Assembly (NCBI RefSeq): GCF_001028175.1
Contig: NZ_AEJF01000043.1
Location: 1 to 33,193, forward strand
Direction: 5' to 3'
Origin: Caballeronia mineralivorans PML1(12)
Lineage (GTDB): Bacteria; Pseudomonadota; Gammaproteobacteria; Burkholderiales; Burkholderiaceae
Length of the DNA stretch: 33,193 nucleotides
Shown: piece by piece, positions 7,843-14,633 of the stretch
Numbering within the stretch: the first letter of the stretch is position 1
Layout: every line of letters begins with the position of its first letter
Notes under the pieces: model-generated
Told to the model about the DNA's origin: nothing
Databases searched by the model: none
Seen by the model: the letters and a program-made list of their open reading frames with translations, nothing else
Program-made: the position numbers and the translations under genes

Positions 7843-9126
7843 ATGAAAATACCACCGCATGGTCGTTCTGTTGTCGAGATCTCACAGCGGGCGTTAGCCG
7901 GAATCGACAATCCACTCGACGCGTCCCGCAACGCACTTTCTGCCATCGCGCTTCGGGAGCCGGAGTTGCGCGCATGGTCGCATCTGGCGACTGGGACCGA
8001 GCTTGTCGCGCCGTCGCCGCAGGCCGCATCGGGTCCGCTTGCGGGCGTTCCGTTTGGGGTGAAGGACGTCATCGACGTCTCGGGCATGCCAACCCGATGC
8101 GGCTCCGGGACCTACACCACTGCGCCAGCCCAGTTCGACGCTTCCTGCGTCGCATTGTTGCGGCGCGCCGGCGCGGTGCCGGTCGGAAAAACGGTGACGG
8201 CCGAATTTGCCTATGTCACGCCGGGACCCACCCGCAATCCCGCCAGTCCTCGACGTACGCCGGGAGGTTCGTCGAGTGGCTCGGCTGCCGCCGTGGCCGC
8301 GGGCATGGTGCCGGTGGCGCTGGGAACGCAAACGGGAGGATCGATGATCCGGCCCGCGGCATTCTGCGGTGTTGTCGGTTTCAAACCGACCTTCGGTGCG
8401 CTCGCACGCGACGGCATGAAAGTGATGTGCGAGTCGCTGGATGTTATCGGCTGGTATGGGGCCGATGTAGCCGACGTGGCCCGCGTCGCGCAAGTGCTGC
8501 TCGCTGATGCGCCAGCTTCGCTGTATTCGGGCGAATACATGCAGACGATCAAGATAGGATTTCTTGAGGGCAATCCGTGCCATGTGCTCGAGCCTGCCGC
8601 GCAAGCTGTTCTTGACGATGCTCGCCTTGCGTTAGGCGAAATGTCGACGATCAAGCCAGTCCCTGAAATAGCGGATGCGGCCAGATTGCTCGAAGCGCAT
8701 TCCGTGATCATGCATTACGAATTGGCGCGCAGCATGTTGCCCGTGGCGTCGGGACATGCCGCGCAACTGAGCCGGCCTTTGCGTGAAGCCATCGACAAAG
8801 GGCTGGCCATGCCAGTCCAGATATATCGGGAAATGAAAGTGTGGCAGCAAGCGCAGCGCTCGCGATGGTCCGACTATTTCGGCGATGCGGACGTTGTCCT
8901 GACATCGAGTGCCCTCGGTCCTGCACCGGCAGGGCTTCACTCGACCGGGGCGGCGGCTTTCAATAAAGCGTGGTCGCTGCTCGGGTGGCCGTGCATTCAT
9001 TTGCCCACCGCGTTGAGCCAGGATGGCTTGCCGCTCGGGGTGCAACTCGTCGGGAAACCGGGGGCGGATAGTGAGTTGATCGCGTGGGCTCTTGGCTTGC
9101 ATAAGGTTGTGGACCGCAGGCAGTAA
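7843..9126 (+). CDS. Amidase-signature family amidohydrolase (first copy)
   Basis: A 427-residue amidase-signature enzyme with the Ser-cisSer-Lys triad intact. Lys74 lies in FGVKDVID, the Gly/Ser-rich loop TPGGSSSGSAAA carries the cis-Ser at about 143-145, and the nucleophile Ser167 lies in GTQTGGSMIRPAAFCG. The family hydrolyses carboxamides to acid and ammonia; the substrate is not predictable from the motifs. It begins 51 bases after the allantoinase-like gene with its own ribosome-binding region and is probably the last catabolic gene of the LysR-controlled run. It may hydrolyse a ureido or amide product of the preceding enzymes (inference). A second enzyme of the same subgroup lies at 18578-19900; the two share the AAxCGVVGFKPT block. 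Confidence 0.88.
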   Translation: MKIPPHGRSVVEISQRALAGIDNPLDASRNALSAIALREPELRAWSHLATGTELVAPSPQAASGPLAGVPFGVKDVIDVSGMPTRCGSGTYTTAPAQFDASCVALLRRAGAVPVGKTVTAEFAYVTPGPTRNPASPRRTPGGSSSGSAAAVAAGMVPVALGTQTGGSMIRPAAFCGVVGFKPTFGALARDGMKVMCESLDVIGWYGADVADVARVAQVLLADAPASLYSGEYMQTIKIGFLEGNPCHVLEPAAQAVLDDARLALGEMSTIKPVPEIADAARLLEAHSVIMHYELARSMLPVASGHAAQLSRPLREAIDKGLAMPVQIYREMKVWQQAQRSRWSDYFGDADVVLTSSALGPAPAGLHSTGAAAFNKAWSLLGWPCIHLPTALSQDGLPLGVQLVGKPGADSELIAWALGLHKVVDRRQ

Positions 9127-9190
9127 GCGAGTTCGTACCGGTCCCTCTGTATGAAGCCACATTTATATGCGTGATGCGTTGATCTAGACA

Positions 9191-9216
9191 CTTTGTTTAC
9201 GCGGCTTTGTGTACGC
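9191..9216. repeat. Imperfect 12-bp direct repeat upstream of the DapA-like gene
   Basis: CTTTGTTTACGC (9191-9202) and CTTTGTGTACGC (9205-9216) match at 11 of 12 positions with a 14-base period, in the leader between the amidase and the DapA-like gene. It could be a tandem regulator site. No function can be assigned from sequence. Confidence 0.45.
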
Positions 9217-9251
9217 TTTATTTCGTTCGATCCTATGGAAGTCGCAACAAA

Positions 9252-9440
9252 ATGAACATGGCACTTGCACAAGTCGTTGCCCGGATGCAATGGGGCAAAA
9301 GGTTCGCGTTAGCTGCTAATCGCGCAGCCTTGCCGGTAATCCGCAAACGCGCGGTCGACGAGGCATTGAAGGCATCGCGACGCAACGCTCCACGGCTGTT
9401 CTATTCGCCGCTTGGCGTGTTCAGTCGCCACATTCATTGA
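9252..9440 (+). CDS. Possible small basic protein, unknown
   Basis: An open frame for 62 residues, rich in Ala and Arg/Lys, with no domain I recognise. GGAAG at 9237-9241 lies about 10 bases before the ATG, a marginal ribosome-binding site. Its stop lies 8 bases before the DapA-like start, so it could act as a short leader cistron. It could equally be chance coding in high-GC DNA; if it is not real, 9127-9448 is a 322-base non-coding leader holding only the direct repeat. Confidence 0.28.
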   Translation: MNMALAQVVARMQWGKRFALAANRAALPVIRKRAVDEALKASRRNAPRLFYSPLGVFSRHIH

Positions 9441-9448
9441 GGGCGATC

Positions 9449-10321
9449 ATGGTCTCAGGAATATGGTTGCCAATTGTCACGCCGTTCCGGAATGGTCAGG
9501 TTGACGTGGATGCACTGCAGCGTCTTGCCGAACGTTATCTGAACGAGGAAATCAGCGGGTTTGTCGCATTGGGAACGACCGGGGAAGCGGCGTTACTCGA
9601 CCACAACGAGCAACTGACGGTTCTACAGGCGTTGCTGGAAGTCGTCGGAACGCGGCTGACTGTCGTGGTCGGCGTAGGCGGGCTCAATACGCGAGACATG
9701 CTCCACGAGATTCACCGTTTCGCCCGATGGGACATTGGGGGATACCTGGTGTCCGCCCCGGCTTACATTTGTCCGGATCAGCGCGGTGTTCAATGGCATT
9801 TCGAGCAAGTTGCGCAGGCCACCGATCGACCCATCATTCTTTACGACGTCCCGCATCGAACCGGTGTTTCGATCGAGACGGACACGGTTGAGCGGCTGAT
9901 TGAATGCCCGAATATCCTCGCAATCAAAGCGTGTGTGCCAGAACGCTTTCGAGACCTTTGCCGATTGCCGATCAGCGTTTTATGCGGCAATGACGACGCA
10001 TTCCTCGACTGCCTGACTGTAGGCGGTACCGGGGGAATCCTGGCGAGTGCGCATCTTTTTGCTGACGCACTGGAGGAGGTTCAGGAGCGTGTCTTGTCGG
10101 AGAAGTCTGAAGAGGCGATCGCGCTATTCGACTCTCTTCGTCCGGTCATCAACCTTCTATTCGACGCGCCCAATCCCGCTGGCGTCAAAGCCGCGCTGTC
10201 AGTCCGCGGGTTGATCAGCAAAGAGACACGGATGCCGATCATGGAAGCTTCAGAGGAATTGACTGAGCGATTGAGGGTCGGCCTGGAAATATGCGCCCGC
10301 ATGCAAGCGGTCGTTGCTTGA
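9449..10321 (+). CDS. Dihydrodipicolinate synthase (DapA) family aldolase
   Basis: A 290-residue class I aldolase of the DHDPS/N-acetylneuraminate lyase family. Every catalytic residue of true DapA is at the expected place: Thr43-Thr44 in GTTGEA, Tyr132 in LYDVPHRTGV with Arg137, and Schiff-base Lys160 in AIKAC. NPAGVKAAL near the C-terminus is also DapA-like. The predicted reaction is condensation of pyruvate with aspartate semialdehyde in lysine synthesis. ATG 9449 with GAGGGCG upstream is preferred over a TTG at 9437. Its position after a catabolic run, and the YDVP instead of the usual YNVP, leave room for a specialised paralogue rather than the housekeeping enzyme. Confidence 0.85.
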   Translation: MVSGIWLPIVTPFRNGQVDVDALQRLAERYLNEEISGFVALGTTGEAALLDHNEQLTVLQALLEVVGTRLTVVVGVGGLNTRDMLHEIHRFARWDIGGYLVSAPAYICPDQRGVQWHFEQVAQATDRPIILYDVPHRTGVSIETDTVERLIECPNILAIKACVPERFRDLCRLPISVLCGNDDAFLDCLTVGGTGGILASAHLFADALEEVQERVLSEKSEEAIALFDSLRPVINLLFDAPNPAGVKAALSVRGLISKETRMPIMEASEELTERLRVGLEICARMQAVVA

Positions 10322-10337
10322 AAGGCAACCAACATAG

Positions 10338-10371
10338 TGCGACCGCGTGGGGCCACGTGACGTTGGTCGCA
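10338..10371 (+). other. Stem-loop between the DapA-like and cold-shock genes
   Basis: TGCGACC (10338-10344) pairs with GGTCGCA (10365-10371), and an inner CGTG/CACG hairpin (10346-10357) can form inside. There is no T-run after it, so it is not a clear intrinsic terminator. It may end the upstream transcript in a Rho-dependent way or lie in the leader of the cold-shock mRNA. Confidence 0.4.
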
Positions 10372-10417
10372 TAGAGAAGTAGTCGATACGTGGCGTTTTA
10401 TGAGCTCTGGGAAAATC

Positions 10418-10621
10418 ATGGCAACCGGTACTGTAAAGTGGTTTAACGACACGAAAGGCTTTGGCTTCATCACTCCCGACGACGGCGGCGATGACTTGTT
10501 CGCGCATTACTCGGAAGTGCAGGCGAGTGGCTTCAAGTCGCTTCAAGAGAAGCAGAAAGTCAGCTTTGAAGTCAAAGTGGGGCAGAAGGGCAAACAAGCG
10601 TCAAACATTCAGCCGCTCTGA
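10418..10621 (+). CDS. Cold-shock protein (CspA family)
   Basis: A 67-residue single-stranded nucleic-acid-binding protein. Both RNA-binding motifs are present: RNP1 KGFGFI (residues about 16-21) and RNP2-like DLFAHY (about 30-35). The start TGTVKWFND and the C-terminal [12 protein letters not shown] are typical. It acts as an RNA chaperone that melts mRNA structure, often at low temperature or in stationary phase. The start is ATG 10418, giving the standard family length; a short in-frame extension upstream is unlikely to be translated. It stands alone between unrelated genes. I find no clear promoter close to it. Confidence 0.95.
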   Translation: MATGTVKWFNDTKGFGFITPDDGGDDLFAHYSEVQASGFKSLQEKQKVSFEVKVGQKGKQASNIQPL

Positions 10622-11091
10622 CAATTTTGTTGTTTAGCGACTCGACTCTGGAGTCGTGAAGTTGATGAGACTGGTGGTTGTCGTGAAGGCGCACCTGGCG
10701 CCCTCTGCACCGGCCTCCCGCAGGTCCCGGCGACCACAGGAAAGACCACGAAGAACGCTGCTCGAGAGGGTCTTCAAGTGGATATCTCTTCGCCAGCATG
10801 CGTGTTCGCTGCAGGCTTCAGGCACTCATGCCGCCGTCTCCTCTCGCCGGTCATCATTGCGTTTTCCAACATCCCCGACGCGAACGCCCCTTCGTTTTGA
10901 CACAACTTTTTATACAACATATATACGCCCGCCAGCGTTCTTTCGACACGGTAATTATCGGAGAAGGCGAACAATAGCAGACGAACAAAATGGGTCTGGC
11001 GGACGTCACCAATAAAAGACGGTCGCCATCGCCGCTAAGGCAATGCGGTCACGTCTTAGCGTTATTAAATAGTCGAAAAGCGGACAGCACT
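10622..11091. other. 470-base intergenic stretch with one strong promoter candidate
   Basis: I find no convincing gene here: the open frames have atypical Arg/Ser-rich composition and no ribosome-binding sites. The last third is AT-rich and holds the promoter candidate listed separately. From that promoter, the leader to the next gene would be about 160 bases. Confidence 0.5.
10897..10925 (+). promoter_or_regulatory. Candidate sigma-70 promoter with consensus -35
   Basis: A perfect TTGACA (10897-10902), a 17-base AT-rich spacer and TATATA (10920-10925, 4 of 6 to consensus). It reads toward the small unknown gene at 11092. The predicted start near 10932 leaves a leader of about 160 bases. Confidence 0.5.
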
Positions 11092-11382
11092 ATGACCGAT
11101 AACATTGGGGCCTTGATTGAAGAAATTCAACGATACGCAGGAAATCGCGTGCACGATGTAACGCGCGGAGCAGAAACGCCAGCGCTTGCAGCGCTCATGG
11201 TCGAGAAGTTTGGCGAGGGTCTGGTAAAAGCCGGATACTTGCTGGGCGTCGAACGCACCGATGCACTCAGGCGTGAGATCGACCGCCTGGTACGAGAGAT
11301 AGACGCGGATTACCCGGCACATCTTCAATGCCGTTTTGAAGCGCGGCCGGCAGGACTGGCAATCAACGGCAAAGCACACTGA
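11092..11382 (+). CDS. Small unknown protein, 96 residues
   Basis: A 96-residue soluble protein from ATG 11092. I do not recognise a family. It is predicted mostly alpha-helical: a helix DNIGALIEEIQRYAG, then TRGAETPALAALMVEKFGEGLVKAG, then a charged amphipathic stretch TDALRREIDRLVREIDAD. There is no signal peptide or membrane segment. Codon use looks coding, and a strong promoter candidate lies upstream at 10897. The frame continues 34 codons upstream of this ATG but through AT-rich DNA, so I take the internal ATG as start. Its role and any link to the next small gene, 115 bases downstream, are unknown. Confidence 0.6.
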   Translation: MTDNIGALIEEIQRYAGNRVHDVTRGAETPALAALMVEKFGEGLVKAGYLLGVERTDALRREIDRLVREIDADYPAHLQCRFEARPAGLAINGKAH

Positions 11383-11497
11383 GCGCCGCTAGCTCCGAAA
11401 CGCCTCGAAACAGCAAGCGTGCTCAACAAGCGCAGGTGATTGAATTCTACGGAGCGTGCCGTCGTCAACCGCTCCGCAATAACCTATGGAAGATGTT

Positions 11498-11719
11498 ATG
11501 GCATTCAAACAAACGAAGGGAAACACGACCGTTGAGGCTATTGTCCAGCCATCCCCGGGCCAGATGTTCAAAGGCGCGGTCCGCGTGACAACGTTACGCG
11601 ACAAAAAGACCCTGGAGCAAATCACAGGACGCGGTTGCGGCCGGCCGATGAATACCCCTGAAGCTGCATTGGAGCTGGCTGAGGCAGCGGCTCGACGGAT
11701 GCTCGGCATAAATCAGTGA
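11498..11719 (+). CDS. Small unknown protein, 73 residues
   Basis: A 73-residue protein starting MAFKQTKGNTTVEAIVQPS; an ATG four codons upstream (11486) is the alternative start. The N-terminal half looks like a beta-hairpin (TTVEAIVQPSPGQMFKGAVRVTTL). The C-terminal third is an Ala/Glu-rich helix (EAALELAEAAARRML). No domain is recognised, although the layout resembles small single-domain proteins common in Burkholderiaceae. It has no export signal. The candidate terminator at 11729-11756 lies 10 bases after the stop, which supports a real transcription unit ending here. Confidence 0.6.
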   Translation: MAFKQTKGNTTVEAIVQPSPGQMFKGAVRVTTLRDKKTLEQITGRGCGRPMNTPEAALELAEAAARRMLGINQ

Positions 11720-11728
11720 CAGACGCGC

Positions 11729-11756
11729 TAAGCTAAATAAATGAAGCTTATTTTTT
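11729..11756 (+). terminator. Candidate intrinsic terminator after the small genes
   Basis: TAAGCT (11729-11734) pairs with AGCTTA (11745-11750) around a 10-base loop and is followed at once by six T residues (11751-11756). The stem is short and AT-rich, so termination may be inefficient. Confidence 0.45.
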
Positions 11757-11761
11757 GTGAG

Positions 11762-11799
11762 CGTTGCTAATCCGCTAGTGCGCTAGCGGATTAGCAACG
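11762..11799. repeat. Perfect 17-bp inverted repeat with 4-base loop
   Basis: CGTTGCTAATCCGCTAG (11762-11778), loop TGCG, then its exact reverse complement (11783-11799). No T-run follows on either strand, so this is not a standard intrinsic terminator. It lies just after the weak terminator and about 210 bases before the GntR gene. It could be a dispersed palindromic element, a transcript-protecting hairpin or a protein site. Confidence 0.85.
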
Positions 11800-12007
11800 A
11801 GCGTCCAAGAGAGTCTGTGGCGCCGGTAGCACTGGTCTCTCGCCTCTGACCGAATAACAAATTCGTCTTGGATGCTGCCAAGGCTTCAGGTGGCACGGCC
11901 GTTTTTTTGCCTTACCTATCGAATGTCGATTTACCCGGGTCCGACGTTTTGGCGCGTGAGAAACGCCCATTTTCGTGGCGAGCTTTTATTGCTAAGCTTC
12001 CGCCATC

Positions 12008-12781
12008 ATGTCCGACACCCTTATCGATCCCTACTCGCTGCCATTGCCCAGTCGCTCGGCGTCGCGTGCCGAGCACGTCTATTTCAGCTTGCGTGACGAC
12101 ATCTTCGAAATGCGCTTGCTTCCCGGTGACCGCGTGACTGAGGGCAGCATAGCCGAGCGTTTCGACGTCTCTCGCACACCCGCCCGCGAAGCCCTGCAAC
12201 GCCTGCAAAGCGATGGTCTGATGCAGGGTTATGTCCGGGGCGGATGGGAGGTCGTACCCATCGATTTCAAGCGTTTCGACGATCTCTACGAGATGCGAAA
12301 GCTGATTGAAACCTTCGCAATCAGCAAACTCGTCAGCGAAGCAACGCCGCTATCCGGCGTCGTCCTGCAGATGCTCGACGAGCTTGAGGGCGTGTGGAAC
12401 GTGCCATTGTCCCGACGTGTCCGCGACGGCCGCGAGGTCGCCGCGCTCGACGAAGCGTTCCATCACGCGCTCGTCTGCGCCGCGGGCAACGAAGAATTGA
12501 CCAGCGCCATGCAGCGCGTCACCGATCGTATCCGCGTGGTGCGGCGGCTCGACTTCGTCTACGGCAACTGCATCGACGTTACGTATGACGAACACGTCGC
12601 TATCCTCGGCGCCATCCGGCGCTGCGAGGCCGAGCGAAGCGCCGCGCTTATAGCGCGACATATTGAAGGCAGCCAGGCTGAAGTGCGCAGCCTGACGGTT
12701 CATCGGCTGCAAAGCGCACGCACTGCAATGAAGCCGGACAGTGCGCCGTATGCACCACCGCGGATACGCCGCACCACCTAG
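12008..12781 (+). CDS. GntR-family transcriptional regulator, FadR/FCD subgroup
   Basis: A 257-residue regulator. The N-terminal winged helix (about residues 20-85) has the recognition segment SIAERFDVSRTPAREALQRL followed by SDGLM. The C-terminal all-helical FCD ligand domain (about 95-235) contains LYEMRKLIET and the metal/ligand histidines in DEAFHHAL and YDEHVAIL. FCD regulators usually repress catabolic operons until bound by a small organic acid. It is co-oriented with the gamma-glutamyltransferase-like gene 127 bases downstream, and that gap contains a GTATAC-centred site fitting this subgroup's operators. It is thus the probable local regulator of the 12909-19900 operon. Confidence 0.92.
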   Translation: MSDTLIDPYSLPLPSRSASRAEHVYFSLRDDIFEMRLLPGDRVTEGSIAERFDVSRTPAREALQRLQSDGLMQGYVRGGWEVVPIDFKRFDDLYEMRKLIETFAISKLVSEATPLSGVVLQMLDELEGVWNVPLSRRVRDGREVAALDEAFHHALVCAAGNEELTSAMQRVTDRIRVVRRLDFVYGNCIDVTYDEHVAILGAIRRCEAERSAALIARHIEGSQAEVRSLTVHRLQSARTAMKPDSAPYAPPRIRRTT

Positions 12782-12849
12782 CGGCATGCCGGCCGTGCGT
12801 GCCGGTTCCGGAATCCCCCTATAGCAAGCGACTGAGGTCAGCGGGCTGC

Positions 12850-12866
12850 TTGGCATGCTTTTCGCG
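12850..12866 (+). promoter_or_regulatory. Candidate sigma-54 (-24/-12) promoter
   Basis: TTGGCATG-CTTT-TCGCG places GG (12852-12853) and GC (12864-12865) exactly 10 bases apart, as RpoN promoters require. It matches TGGCAC-N5-TTGC at 8 of 10 positions. Transcription would start near 12877, 32 bases before the gamma-glutamyltransferase-like start codon. No enhancer site was identified. Confidence 0.4.
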
Positions 12867-12878
12867 TAGTCGACAAGT

Positions 12879-12888
12879 ATGTATACAA
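12879..12888 (+). promoter_or_regulatory. Candidate GntR/FCD operator
   Basis: ATGTATACAA differs by one base from the TTGTATACAA palindrome common for FCD-type GntR regulators. It sits between the GntR gene and the operon it probably controls, 20 bases before the start codon. It overlaps the expected start site of the sigma-54-like promoter, a good position for repression. Confidence 0.5.
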
Positions 12889-12908
12889 GCAAATTCCTCT
12901 AACCAAGC

Positions 12909-14519
12909 ATGTCCCCTGACTTTCCTAATTGTGTACGTGGCGTGCGCGGCATGGCCGTCGCACCCCATGCGCTGGCTTCGCAAAGCGCGCTAGCAGTGTT
13001 GCGGGAGGGCGGCAACGCCGTCGAAGCAATGATCGCCGCCGCCGCGACGATCGCGGTCGTCTATCCGCACATGAACAGCATCGGCGGCGATGGCTTCTGG
13101 CTGATCTCGCGCCCTGGCGAGAAACCGGTTGGCATCGAGGCGTGCGGTGGGGCGGCGATGGCGGCGAGCATCGACGAATATCGCTCGCGTGGGCTCACGT
13201 CCATTCCAACGCGCGGTCCACTGGCCGCGAATACGGTTGCGGGAACGGTGTCCGGCTGGCAACTCGCTCACCGCTGGTCGAACGACACGCTTGGCGGCAA
13301 GCTGCCGGCTGCGCGCCTGCTGGAAGACGCCATCCATTACGCAAAGCACGGCGTGCCAGTCACGAGCAGCCAGGCGCAATGTGTGGCGGCCAAGCGCGCC
13401 GAGTTGCAGTCGATCCCCGGATTCGCCGATACCTTTCTGCCGAGCGAACGCGCGCCCGTGACAGGCGAGCGCTTCGCCATGCCCCGTCTGGGAGCATCGC
13501 TGCAACAACTTGCCGATGCCGGTTTCGACGATTTTTATCGTGGCGATCTGGCGCGCAGCATGGCGAGCGACCTGCGGTCGGCGGGGTCCCTGCTGACGCT
13601 CGCGGATCTCGAGCGGCATCAAGCCCGCCTGCGCGCGCCGCTCGCGCTCGTGCACTCGCTCGGCACGGTCTACAACATGCCACCACCTACGCAAGGCCTT
13701 GTTTCGCTGCTGATCCTGGGCATCCTCGACCGGGTGTCAGTGAAAGACATGGACCCGCTCGGTCCCAAGTTCGTACATGCGTGCGTGGAGGCGACCAAGC
13801 TCGCATTCCACATCCGCGATCGGCATATCACTGATCCCGATCACATGCAGATCGACCCGCTCACGCTCCTCGATCCCGTTGCGCTCGACGAGATGGCCGC
13901 GCGCGTTTCAATGACGCGAGCTGCACCTTGGGGACGCGGTGCCGGACCGGCAGACACCGTCTGGCTCGGCACGATGGACGCAGACGGCGTGGCGGTGAGC
14001 TTCATCCAGAGCATCTATCACGAGTTCGGCAGCGGTGTGGTGCTGGCGAAGTCGGGGATCAACTGGCAGAACCGCGGATGTAGTTTTTCGCTCGATGAGC
14101 AAGCGCTGAATTCACTGATGCCGGGACGCCGTCCGTTCCACACGCTCAACCCGGCACTCGCGCGTTTTTCCGATGGCCGCACGATGGTCTACGGGAACAT
14201 GGGCGGCGACGGGCAACCGCAATCGCAGAGCGCGGTGTTCTCGCGGATAGCCCATTTTGGCTGGAATCCGCAGGCGGCCATCGACGCGCCGCGCTGGCTG
14301 CTTGGCCGCACGTGGGGACAGACGACGGACACGCTCAAGCTCGAGGCGCGTTTCGCGCCCGCCACGGTGGCGGCACTGGCAGCGCTTGGTCATGAAGTCG
14401 ACATCATGCAGGCCTACGACGAGGCAATGGGGCATGCCGGCGCAATAGTTCGGTATCCCGATGGATCGTTCGAGGCTGGCTACGACCCGCGCAGCGACGG
14501 TGCGGCGGCCGGCTGGTAG
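12909..14519 (+). CDS. Gamma-glutamyltransferase-family hydrolase, possible oxamate amidohydrolase (HpxW-like)
   Basis: A 536-residue N-terminal-nucleophile hydrolase of the gamma-glutamyltransferase family. The proenzyme large-subunit blocks are visible: ALASQSALAVLREGGNAVEA, MNSIGGDGFWL, LAANTVAGTVSGW, MPPPTQGLVSLLIL. Self-cleavage should occur before Thr350 (GPADT-VWLGTMDADG), exposing the nucleophile of the small subunit. GMGGDGQPQSQ-like and IDAPRW segments near the C-terminus fit the family. There is no signal peptide, unlike periplasmic glutathione-degrading Ggt, which suggests a cytoplasmic amide hydrolase. Cytoplasmic family members include HpxW, which hydrolyses oxamate to oxalate and ammonia. 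The adjacent oxalate/formate-type permease favours that reading, but it is inference. Confidence 0.85.
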   Translation: MSPDFPNCVRGVRGMAVAPHALASQSALAVLREGGNAVEAMIAAAATIAVVYPHMNSIGGDGFWLISRPGEKPVGIEACGGAAMAASIDEYRSRGLTSIPTRGPLAANTVAGTVSGWQLAHRWSNDTLGGKLPAARLLEDAIHYAKHGVPVTSSQAQCVAAKRAELQSIPGFADTFLPSERAPVTGERFAMPRLGASLQQLADAGFDDFYRGDLARSMASDLRSAGSLLTLADLERHQARLRAPLALVHSLGTVYNMPPPTQGLVSLLILGILDRVSVKDMDPLGPKFVHACVEATKLAFHIRDRHITDPDHMQIDPLTLLDPVALDEMAARVSMTRAAPWGRGAGPADTVWLGTMDADGVAVSFIQSIYHEFGSGVVLAKSGINWQNRGCSFSLDEQALNSLMPGRRPFHTLNPALARFSDGRTMVYGNMGGDGQPQSQSAVFSRIAHFGWNPQAAIDAPRWLLGRTWGQTTDTLKLEARFAPATVAALAALGHEVDIMQAYDEAMGHAGAIVRYPDGSFEAGYDPRSDGAAAGW

Positions 14520-14633
14520 CCGCCCACCTTTTCCAGAAAACGCAAACGAGTCCGGCCGGGGTGGCGGGCTGGCGCGGCCTTTTCCGCTGTTCCGCACATC
14601 GACTGACGACTGTTTCAGATACGGAGAATTACC

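Noticed and set aside
10391..10405. GG-N10-GC spacing (TGGCG...GAGC) upstream of the cold-shock gene as a sigma-54 promoter
   Set aside because: Only the GG/GC spacing fits; the flanking bases match poorly, and the predicted start would fall on the start codon itself.
11762..11799. The 17-bp hairpin as an intrinsic terminator
   Set aside because: No T-run follows on either strand; the only nearby T6 run lies before it and belongs to the short stem at 11729-11750.
11891..11910. TGGCACGG followed by TTTTTTTGCC before the GntR gene as a sigma-54 promoter
   Set aside because: The distance between GG and GC is 15 bases, not the required 10.
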